Made by a program: the position numbers and the translations under genes. Positions 17,121 through 24,900 of a stretch of DNA of 64,000 nucleotides are shown one piece after another; the stretch's first letter is position 1, and each line of letters opens with the position of its first letter. The notes under the pieces were generated by a model. It worked only from the letters and a program-made list of their open reading frames with translations, had not been told where the DNA came from and did no database searches. Source of the DNA: Streptomyces maremycinicus (lineage in GTDB: Bacteria > Actinomycetota > Actinomycetes > Streptomycetales > Streptomycetaceae); the NCBI RefSeq assembly GCF_001184025.1, contig NZ_BBYG01000014.1, forward strand, positions 186,001 to 250,000, in the 5' to 3' direction.

Positions 17121-18449
17121 CTACGCGCCGGGCTCGTCGGGCCGTGGGGCGCCGGGGGCCGGCTCCCGGGTGGGCCGTCCCCCGATGCCCTGGGAATCGG
17201 CCGTCCGTGCCCCGGCGCGGCGGAGGTCGTCCCCGAACTCCCTGTCGACGGCGGCGTCGAGGAGCCGGAGTTCCGCCTGGAGCGCCGGCCCGCACTCGTC
17301 CGGCAGACCTGCGAGGAGACCTTCGAGCAGGGCCCTCAGCCGTCGGCAGACCTGGACGGAGGTCACGCCGTACTCCCGGATCTCGGTGACGGCGAGTTCG
17401 AGGTAGTTCTCCCAGGGCCGTCCGGCCAGCACGAGGCGTAACCGGCCGCGGTCGTCGGCCAGTTCGTAGTGGGCGCGGGTCCCGGCACGGCCGACGGTGT
17501 GCAGGAACGCCTCGATGTGGTTCAGCACCTGGATGGCGGTGGTGGGGTCGTTGACGGCGGGTGACAGGGCGCGGATGGCGATGTCGACCAGGATGCGCAG
17601 CGCGAAGGCCGGGTCCTGTTCGATGGTCCGTTCCACCCCGAGGGCGACGAGGCCGGTCACCCGGTCCGGTGCGGGCGGGGACGCGCCGCCGTGCACCTCG
17701 ACGACGGTGCCGCCGGGCGGCACGAAGTCGCCGACGGAGGCGGCCAGCACGAACACGCAGTCGTGCCGGGCCGCGAGCGAGACCAGGCCGGGTACGTTCA
17801 ACGCCTGGATGACACCGCCGCGTTCGGTCCGGATGCGGGTCACCGAGCCCGTCGTCGAGCCCGTCGTCGTCGGCGCCCCGTCGGGTGTCGCGGTGCTCCG
17901 CGCGTGTGCCACCGCGCGGGCGATGACCTGTTCGCCCGCGCGTCCCACGATGTCCGCGATGGCCACCGGCCGCAGGTTGTGGGTGAAGCGGTTGAGGTAG
18001 ATCAGCAGCAGCAGGAGGCTCACGGAGACGGCGATCCCGGCCAGGGTCACGCCGAGGTTGGGCACCGAGTCCGTCTCGATGCTGCGCAGCAGCGTGTAGG
18101 CGAACGCGAAGGTGCTGGTGAAGGTGCCCAGCACGGCCTTCTGCAACCGGTCGCGGTACCAGAGCCGCATGTACCGCGGGGAGAGGGTGCCGGTGGCCTG
18201 CTGGATGACGAGGACGCCGATGGTGACGACGAACCCGAGCAGGGCGATCATCGATCCGACGACGGAGCTGAGGACGCTGGTCGCGGTGGACGCGGAGTAG
18301 TCCCAGGTCTTCGGCAGCCAGGACGCCCCGTCCGCGGAGGCCGCCGCCTCGGCGAGGCCCACGCCGAGCAGCAGCCCGAACAGCGGCGCGATCCAGAGAC
18401 TGGCCTTGATGTACTGCCGCAGCCGGAAGCGGGCGGCCCAGGAGGTCAT
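17121..18449 (-). CDS. DUF2254 membrane protein
   Basis: 442 aa. ATG 18449 overlaps the stop of the upstream antiporter gene as ATGA, so the two are translationally coupled. Four N-terminal helices: WIAPLFGLLLGVGLAEAA, the SVVGSMIALLGFVVTIGVLVI region, TFTSTFAFAYTLL and VTLAGIAVSVSLLLLLIYL. The motif FTHNLRPVAIADIVGR precedes a cytoplasmic domain containing DIAIRALSPAVNDPTTAIQVLNHIE, the DUF2254 signature. Role unknown; coupling to a cation antiporter suggests it is an accessory or regulatory subunit of ion transport. Confidence 0.85.
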   Translation of the reverse strand: MTSWAARFRLRQYIKASLWIAPLFGLLLGVGLAEAAASADGASWLPKTWDYSASTATSVLSSVVGSMIALLGFVVTIGVLVIQQATGTLSPRYMRLWYRDRLQKAVLGTFTSTFAFAYTLLRSIETDSVPNLGVTLAGIAVSVSLLLLLIYLNRFTHNLRPVAIADIVGRAGEQVIARAVAHARSTATPDGAPTTTGSTTGSVTRIRTERGGVIQALNVPGLVSLAARHDCVFVLAASVGDFVPPGGTVVEVHGGASPPAPDRVTGLVALGVERTIEQDPAFALRILVDIAIRALSPAVNDPTTAIQVLNHIEAFLHTVGRAGTRAHYELADDRGRLRLVLAGRPWENYLELAVTEIREYGVTSVQVCRRLRALLEGLLAGLPDECGPALQAELRLLDAAVDREFGDDLRRAGARTADSQGIGGRPTREPAPGAPRPDEPGA

Positions 18450-20203
18450 ACGGAACTCATCAGTACGGCGGTGTCGCCCGGCAGCGGGGTGATCGTCCGG
18501 GTCCCGGTGACCGGGGCCAGCCGGCCGTCGGCGCGGACGACGAACAGGATGTCGTGGTCCGGCGGGACCGGCCGGGACCCGGGCTGTACGTGGAAGCGGG
18601 CCCCCCGCTCGTACCGCTCGTCGAGGCGCTGCCGGACGAGCGCCCGCCCGAACAGGATGTCGCCGCCGGTGTAGGGGGCGACCACCCCGTGGCTGTCCTT
18701 CGGCGGCCCCACCCGGTAGACGGGCCCCTGCACGTTGTCCTTGATGACGACGGAGGCGAGGGCGTTGAAGTCGTCGTCGTCGGTGAGCAGGAACACCGCC
18801 GTCACGCCCTCGAGGCGGGCGCGGGGGTTGGTCGCGGTCGCCAGCATCTCGCCCTGCGCGAGTTCGAGCCCGGCGGCACTGATCCGCTCGCGTTCTTCCT
18901 CGAGCCCGGCCCACATCAGCACCTGGAGGCCGGCGGCCTCCAGCGCCTGTCCCAGGCCGATCACCCACGGGGCCCCGCCGACCAGGAGGGGCCGCGTCCG
19001 CGCCGACCGGACGACACCCAGCTTCCGGGCCATGGGGGCGGCGGTCAGGGCGTAGATCAGGACCGTGCCCACGATCACGAGGAAGGTGATCGGAAGGATC
19101 TTGGACGCGCCGGGCAGTCCCTTCTCCACCAGGGTGGCGGCGAAGGCGGACGCGGTCGAGGCGGCGACGATGCCGCGTGGTGCCATCCACCCGATGAAGC
19201 CCCACTCGCCCCTGGTGAGATCGGACCCCCGGGCCGCCGCGTACGCGACGAGCGGCCGGATCAGCAGGACTAGTACGGCGATCAGGATCAAGGAGGGAAC
19301 GAGGACGGGCACCACGGACGCGGGGGTGACGGAGGCGGAGATGGAGACGAACAGCAGGCCGATGATCATCTGGACGAGTGTCTCCAGGAACGGCCTGCGG
19401 GCGGGCATGTCCATCCCGGGCAGGTTGGTGATGGCCAGTCCGGTGACGATGGCGGCGATGAGACCGGTGTCGTCGCGGACGATGTCGCAGACCGCGGAGA
19501 CCAGGATCACCGTCGCGAGCTGGGCGAGGGTGCCGAGCGTCTCGCCGAGCCTCAGCTTGTGCAGGGCCAGCCACAGGACGGCCGTGGCCACCGCACCGCC
19601 CGCGAGGCCGACGCCCATGCTGAGGAGGAACTGCCCGAGCTGGTAACCCCGGCCGATGTCGATCCGGTGGGTGGTCGCGACGGCGTGGAAGACGATGGCT
19701 CCGAGAATGCCGCCGATCGGGTCGGTCAGCGTTCCCTCCCAGATCAGGATGCGCCGCAACCTGTCGGTGGGCCTGACGTATTCGAGCAGCGGGCCGACGA
19801 CGGTCGGCCCGGACACCACGAGGATCACGCCGATCATCGCCGCCACCCGCAGCGGGACGCCGAACAGTGCGGGTCCGACGCCCGCGACGGCGAAGAAGGT
19901 GACCAGGATGCCGATGATCAGCAGCCGTACGACGATGGCGCGGGTGCGGCCGGTGAGGCTGCGCAGGTTCAGCCCCAGGCCGGCGTCGTAGAGGATCACG
20001 GCGACGGACAGCGAGACCAGCGCGGGGAAGTCCGGTCCGACGAGCCGGTCGGGGTGGATGATGTCGGTCAGGGCACCCGCGGCGAAGCCGACGGGGAGCA
20101 GGACGATCAGCGCGGGGACCCGCAGTGTGTTCGCCAGGATCTGGGAGCCCGTGGCGAGGGCCACGGTCAGGGCGATACCCAGGAGGATGTCCTCGCCGGT
20201 CAT
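18446..20203 (-). CDS. Cation:proton antiporter with C-terminal Rossmann/RCK-like domain
   Basis: 585 aa; ATG 20203 has AGGAGGAC just upstream. The first about 385 residues form a CPA1-type Na+/H+ exchanger domain of about 12 helices, with VVSGPTVVGPLLEY and GFIGWMAPRGIVAAS as core pieces. A cytoplasmic part follows: a TrkA-N/RCK-like nucleotide fold beginning RPLLVGGAPWVIGLGQALE (about 398), with LLTDDDDFNALAS, and a TrkA-C-like end, GARFHVQ to GDTAVLMSS. This matches NhaP/KefC-like exchangers gated by a cytosolic domain. Expression is shared with the DUF2254 gene through the ATGA overlap. Confidence 0.88.
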   Translation of the reverse strand: MTGEDILLGIALTVALATGSQILANTLRVPALIVLLPVGFAAGALTDIIHPDRLVGPDFPALVSLSVAVILYDAGLGLNLRSLTGRTRAIVVRLLIIGILVTFFAVAGVGPALFGVPLRVAAMIGVILVVSGPTVVGPLLEYVRPTDRLRRILIWEGTLTDPIGGILGAIVFHAVATTHRIDIGRGYQLGQFLLSMGVGLAGGAVATAVLWLALHKLRLGETLGTLAQLATVILVSAVCDIVRDDTGLIAAIVTGLAITNLPGMDMPARRPFLETLVQMIIGLLFVSISASVTPASVVPVLVPSLILIAVLVLLIRPLVAYAAARGSDLTRGEWGFIGWMAPRGIVAASTASAFAATLVEKGLPGASKILPITFLVIVGTVLIYALTAAPMARKLGVVRSARTRPLLVGGAPWVIGLGQALEAAGLQVLMWAGLEEERERISAAGLELAQGEMLATATNPRARLEGVTAVFLLTDDDDFNALASVVIKDNVQGPVYRVGPPKDSHGVVAPYTGGDILFGRALVRQRLDERYERGARFHVQPGSRPVPPDHDILFVVRADGRLAPVTGTRTITPLPGDTAVLMSSV

Positions 20204-20549
20204 AGCGGTTGTCCTCCTCGTGACGCTCGGGCCGGTGGGATTCAATCGCGTCCACCCGCCCCGGCACCCGCTCATCGCGGTCTGACACGGCGCCCGCCAC
20301 CCCATCGGCCCCCCGGGAAGGCCGCACAGCGGCCCCGCGCAGGCCCTACGAAGGCCCCGCGCATACCCCACGAAGGTCCCGACGAAGGCCCCGCCGCGGG
20401 CCGCCCGTAGGCCCGAGGCGGAAACAGGACCCGCATTGGCCTAGACCTGACAACCGGACCCGGCTAGGCTCTGCCGCGCCACATTTGAGAGCGCTCTCAC
20501 CCAACCGCTGTTCCACCCCCACTTCCTGGAACGACGAAGGGCAACTCCC
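20204..20549. other. Intergenic region between divergent antiporter and protease genes
   Basis: 346 bp. It holds the antiporter promoter side, a GC-rich stretch with short repeats of CGAAGGCCCCGC (about 20349-20398), and near the protease side the 14-bp palindrome at 20486. No gene seen. Confidence 0.5.
20486..20499. promoter_or_regulatory. Perfect 14-bp LacI-type operator palindrome
   Basis: TGAGAGCGCTCTCA, a perfect palindrome with a central CG, 51 bp upstream of the S1 protease start. It differs by two symmetric bases from the CebR box known in Streptomyces (TGGGAGCGCTCCCA) and has the form of LacI/GalR-family sugar-regulator operators. No LacI gene is nearby, so it would answer to a distant regulator. 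Binding is inferred. Confidence 0.6.
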
Positions 20550-21731
20550 ATGAGACGCAGAAGGTTCCAGCACGTCTGTCTGGCCGCGCTCCTGGCGCTG
20601 GCCGGACTCGGTGGCGCGGGCACGGTTCCCGCGATGGCGAGCGGGGGCGGTGCCACGGCCCCCGCCTCCCCGTCGGCCACCGACGCCGCCCCCGCCTCCG
20701 CCGCCCTGCTCGACGCCATGCGGCGGGAGTTCGGGCTCACCGAGGAGCAGGCGGTGGCCCGGCTCGACGCCGAGCGGGCCGCCACCGCGCTCGAACCGAA
20801 GGCACGCCGCACGGCGGGCGCCGCGTTCGCGGGGTCCTGGTTCGACGCCGCCGACGGCCGCCTGACGGTGGCCGTCACCCCGCGGAGTTCACCGTCCACG
20901 CGCGCCGCGCTGCGTGCCGAGGGAGCCGCTGTCCGGGTCGTGGAGCACAGCGCGCGGGCGCTGGACGCGGCCAAGTCCCGGATCGACCGGCTCTCCGCCC
21001 CCTCGGGGGTGGGTGGTTGGCACGTCGACCCGGCGGCCAACACCGTGGTGGTCACGGTGGTTCGCGGCAAGGACTCCGACAACGATGTCCAGCGGTTCCT
21101 GACACGGGCCCGCGCCGCGGGTCCCGTCACCGTCGAGACGACCGCCGCGGCGCCGCGCACCTTCGCGGCGGGCACCGTCGGCGGCGATCCCTACTACACG
21201 GGCAACGTCCGCTGCTCGATCGGCTTCTCGGTCCACGGCGGGTTCGTCACCGCCGGTCACTGCGGCCAGGCCGGCGCGGGCGTCCGCGGCTGGGACGGCT
21301 CCTACGTGGGCAACTTCCAGGGCTCCTCGTTCCCCGACAACGACTACGCCTGGGTGAACGTGGGCAGCGGCTGGTGGACGGTGCCGGTCGTGCTCGGCTG
21401 GGGCACGGTCTCCGACCAACTGGTGCGCGGCTCGGCCGAGGCACCGGTCGGCGCCTCCGTCTGCCGGTCCGGGTCGACCACCCACTGGCACTGCGGCACG
21501 GTGCTGGCGAAGAACGAGACCGTCAACTACAGCCAGGGGGCGGTGCACCAGATGACGAAGACGAGCGTCTGCGCCGAAGGGGGCGACTCCGGCGGCTCGT
21601 TCATCAGCGGCGACCAGGCCCAGGGCGTCACCTCCGGCGGCTGGGGCAACTGCACCGGCGGCGGCGAGACGTGGTTCCAGCCGGTGAACGAGATCCTCAG
21701 CCGCTACGGTCTCACCCTCCACACCTACTGA
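20550..21731 (+). CDS. Secreted S1 serine protease, streptogrisin/alpha-lytic type
   Basis: 393 aa; ATG 20550 with GAAGGG upstream. The Sec signal peptide (RRRRFQHVCLAALLALAGLGGAG) ends near AMAS. The propeptide follows (EFGLTEEQAVARLDAER, the alpha-lytic pro-domain repeat type), then the mature chymotrypsin-fold domain from about residue 210. The catalytic triad is visible: TAGHC H237, NDYAW D265 and GGDSGGS S347. Cys pairs (SIGFS-side C222/TAGHC C238, C308/C318 and C341/C371 regions) fit streptogrisin disulfides. An extracellular protease self-processed after export. The LacI-like palindrome suggests nutrient control. Confidence 0.92.
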   Translation: MRRRRFQHVCLAALLALAGLGGAGTVPAMASGGGATAPASPSATDAAPASAALLDAMRREFGLTEEQAVARLDAERAATALEPKARRTAGAAFAGSWFDAADGRLTVAVTPRSSPSTRAALRAEGAAVRVVEHSARALDAAKSRIDRLSAPSGVGGWHVDPAANTVVVTVVRGKDSDNDVQRFLTRARAAGPVTVETTAAAPRTFAAGTVGGDPYYTGNVRCSIGFSVHGGFVTAGHCGQAGAGVRGWDGSYVGNFQGSSFPDNDYAWVNVGSGWWTVPVVLGWGTVSDQLVRGSAEAPVGASVCRSGSTTHWHCGTVLAKNETVNYSQGAVHQMTKTSVCAEGGDSGGSFISGDQAQGVTSGGWGNCTGGGETWFQPVNEILSRYGLTLHTY

Positions 21732-21922
21732 CTCCCCCACCCACCGACCACGAGGAGCGGTCCGAGGGGTTCCGCGCGTCCGGCGTACGCCGGGGGTGCG
21801 GGGCCCCTCCCGGAGCGGTCGCACGCCTTCGGTGACCAGGTCCGACGACGCCCGGGCGTACGGCAGTTGAACACTTCGCGCACCGCCTGTCGTGCCCTCC
21901 GAGCCTCCTTACGCTGACGCGC

Positions 21923-24900
21923 GTGCGACATCAGCGGCAGACGGGCGACGACCGTCAAGGCAGTGCCCTCGAACGGCCCGCGCGGGCGACCCGGGTGGCC
22001 GGTCGGGGCAGTGGCCCGAACCCCCTGCTGGGGCTTCAGCAGAGCGCCGGGAACGCGGCGACCGTCGCCGCGCTCAACGCGGCCGGACCGTCAGCGACGC
22101 GCCGCAGACCCGCCCAGGTCCCGCCTGCGATCGAGGAGGTGAGCGACGACGCGCTCGAACTCCCCGCGTACCTCCGGGACATGGAGGCGGCGGGGCTGTC
22201 CACGGCGTACGGGCTCACCGGCCACGAGTTCGTCACCACCACGCTGGCCGACGCCGTCGGGCGGCGCGACGGGGTGGTCGCCGAGATCGCCGCGGAGCTC
22301 GCCGGGCGGCCCGAGTCGTTCTACGGGCGCGGCCGTGCCTTCGCCGTCACCGGGGTGCGCGGTGCGGAGCGGTTCGACGTCACGGTGCGCGTCTCGCCCG
22401 CGGACGACGACCGTCCCGGCGTCTTCTCCGCCGCGGGTCCCGACAGCGAGGGCGCGGCCACCAAGGTCGACGTGCAGCACAACACGGCCGCCACCGTGGC
22501 GCAGAGCACGAGCGGATCGGCGTCGAAGGGCGTGGCGTTCACCGGGTTCGGGCTGGCCCCGGTCGCCCCCGGCGTGTGGGTCGGCGGAGCGGCCACCGTC
22601 AACGCCCAGCCCTTCCAGTCCTCGCGCGACTCCCGCACCCAGCGGAACATGGCGGAGCCCCGGGTGCTGCGCAGCGACAAGGGCTCGGTCGAGGTGCCAC
22701 GCCGGGTCCGGTACCACGTGCGGATCATGAAGGACGGCGAGCGCTCGCCGCGGAACGCGGCCGGGTCGGGCTCCCTCACCATGCGGGTGCCGGTGGAGCA
22801 CCTCGTGCCCACGGCCGCCGGGCCGGTGCCCCGTCCGCGTCCGCTGGCGCCGGAGACCGCGCGGGCGGTGTCGCTGGCCGACTCGATGGCCCCGCTCGCC
22901 GTCTCGGACCGGGCCGCGCCGCACCAGGGCGGCGGCGGACTCTTCGACGCCGTCGCCTCCGCGCTGCATCCGTCCCTGACCTGGCCCGGTGCTCCCGGCC
23001 GGGCCAGGCTGTACGAGGCGACCGCCACCGCGACCGTGCTGGAGGACCTGCCCCGGCTGCTGCGGGACGGGATCGTCGGCGAGGATCTGACCAGCAGGGA
23101 CGGCAGCACCACCGGCACTTACCGGATGCGGGCCGCGATCACCGAGCTGGCCCCCGGGTGGAGCACCGGCAAGACGCAGTTGCGCACCCATCAGCAGTCC
23201 CAGCACGCGGTGACGGACACGGCCGGCAAGGGCCGGGGCGGTGCCTTCGGCGCCGGTCCGGCGGCGGGCTTCGGTGTCCTCGGCAACGCCGCCGCCGTCC
23301 GCGGCACCGTCATGCCCGTGGCCGGGGCGCGCAAGGCTCGGTTCAGCGTGGCCGAGCAGACCGTGTCCAGCCGCCAGGGCGCGGAGGTCCGCGGCGAGAA
23401 GGTGCTCTATCTGGGCACCGTGCTGTTCACCGTCGAGGGCACCGGCCCCAGCTCGCCCCTGACCCGGGCGCGCGGCGGCGGCCGCACCGCGCACCACTCG
23501 ATGCGGGTCTGGGTCTCACTGCGGGCCGACGAGGCCCAGGAGCTGGGGCTGCCCCTGCCCGAGGGGGTGACGGCGGGTGAGTTCGTCAAGCGTCCGGAAC
23601 GTGCCGGGAAGGACGTCAAGGGCAAGGGTCGGGCGACGGCCGCCGCGCCCGGACAGGACCTGACGGAGGGCGACGAGCGGGCGGCCGGGGACGGGGCCGC
23701 CGAGCGCGACGAGCGGCACCTTCCGTTCGGCGCGATGGGCTCCAGCGTGGCGATCAGCCGGCTGGACACGGCGCCGATGATGCGGGCCGTGACCCGGCTG
23801 TTCGCCACCGACGCCCGGCTCGCCGGATATCTTCCCGCCTTCGGCGAGGAGGAGCAGCCGCGTGATCTCAGCCCCGAGGACGCCGAGGTCCAGCGGCGCA
23901 ACTACCGCGAGCTGGTGACCGTGCTGTCGGAGACCAACCTGCGGGTCAACAAGGACCAGTTGCTGTCCACCGGGATCCGGGTGCGGCTGCGCCGCAAGTC
24001 CCGCTTCCACGCGCACGACGTACAGCTGAAGGTGACGGGTTCGCTCCGGGAGACCGGCCACCTCGGTGAGACCAAGGACTGGCTGGTCCGCAGCCACGCG
24101 GGCGTCACCAGCAACCTCCAGAGCGGGCGGGCGAGTTCACGTACGGTCGGCGGGATGGCCCTCGGCCAGTTCCGGCTGATACCCGGCGCCCTGACCCTGT
24201 CGGCGCGTGCCGAGAAGGGCCGTACGACGACCCGGAGGGGCCTGGCCGGACCGACCCTGCGCACCGACGTGCTGACCAACGGTTCCGAGGACGCGAGCGT
24301 GTTCGGCGGGGCGCTCAGCCTGAACGTCGACGTCACCATGACGTCCCGGCAGCGCAAGGCGGCGCGCGCGCTCACCCCCGGCGCGCCGGGCCGGGACGCG
24401 CCCGCCGCCGAGCGGGTCGGGACCCTGGGCCTCGACGCGCAGGACGTGCGGCTGCTCACCCCGAGCGCGTTCACCCTGGACGGCGACGCCAAACGGCACC
24501 TGGACGAGTCGACCGCCGCGCGCAGGGCGGGCCATCGCGACACGCGGACGGAGTTCGCGGCGGCGGGCATCGGCGACCTGGCCGGTCTGGCGTCGCGTCA
24601 GCTGGGCGGCAGGCGGGGAGTGCGGGACTGGACGCTCGTGGAGACCGTGGGTGACGGGCAGCCGGTGCGCGACCTGGCCTTCGAGCTGCTGGCGCGGGCC
24701 GCCGCCCGCAACAAGGAGGCACGCGAGGACCGGGCGCTGGAGACGGAGGGGCTCGCGCCGCGCCTCGCCATCGAGGACCGGTTCAGCCCGCAGGCGGTGA
24801 CGGCGGCCCTGCGGCAGGCCGTCTCGGCCGGCTGGGTGGTGCAGAACCTGCGGCACGCACGGCGGCTGGCCGGACTGACCGGCGCGGTCGGCACCCGGTT

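Noticed and set aside
18450..20327. Minus-strand frame upstream of the DUF2254 start that would extend it to 1068 residues
   Set aside because: It is out of frame with the real antiporter and encodes Arg/His/Pro-rich sequence; the ATGA-coupled start at 18449 explains the DUF2254 gene.
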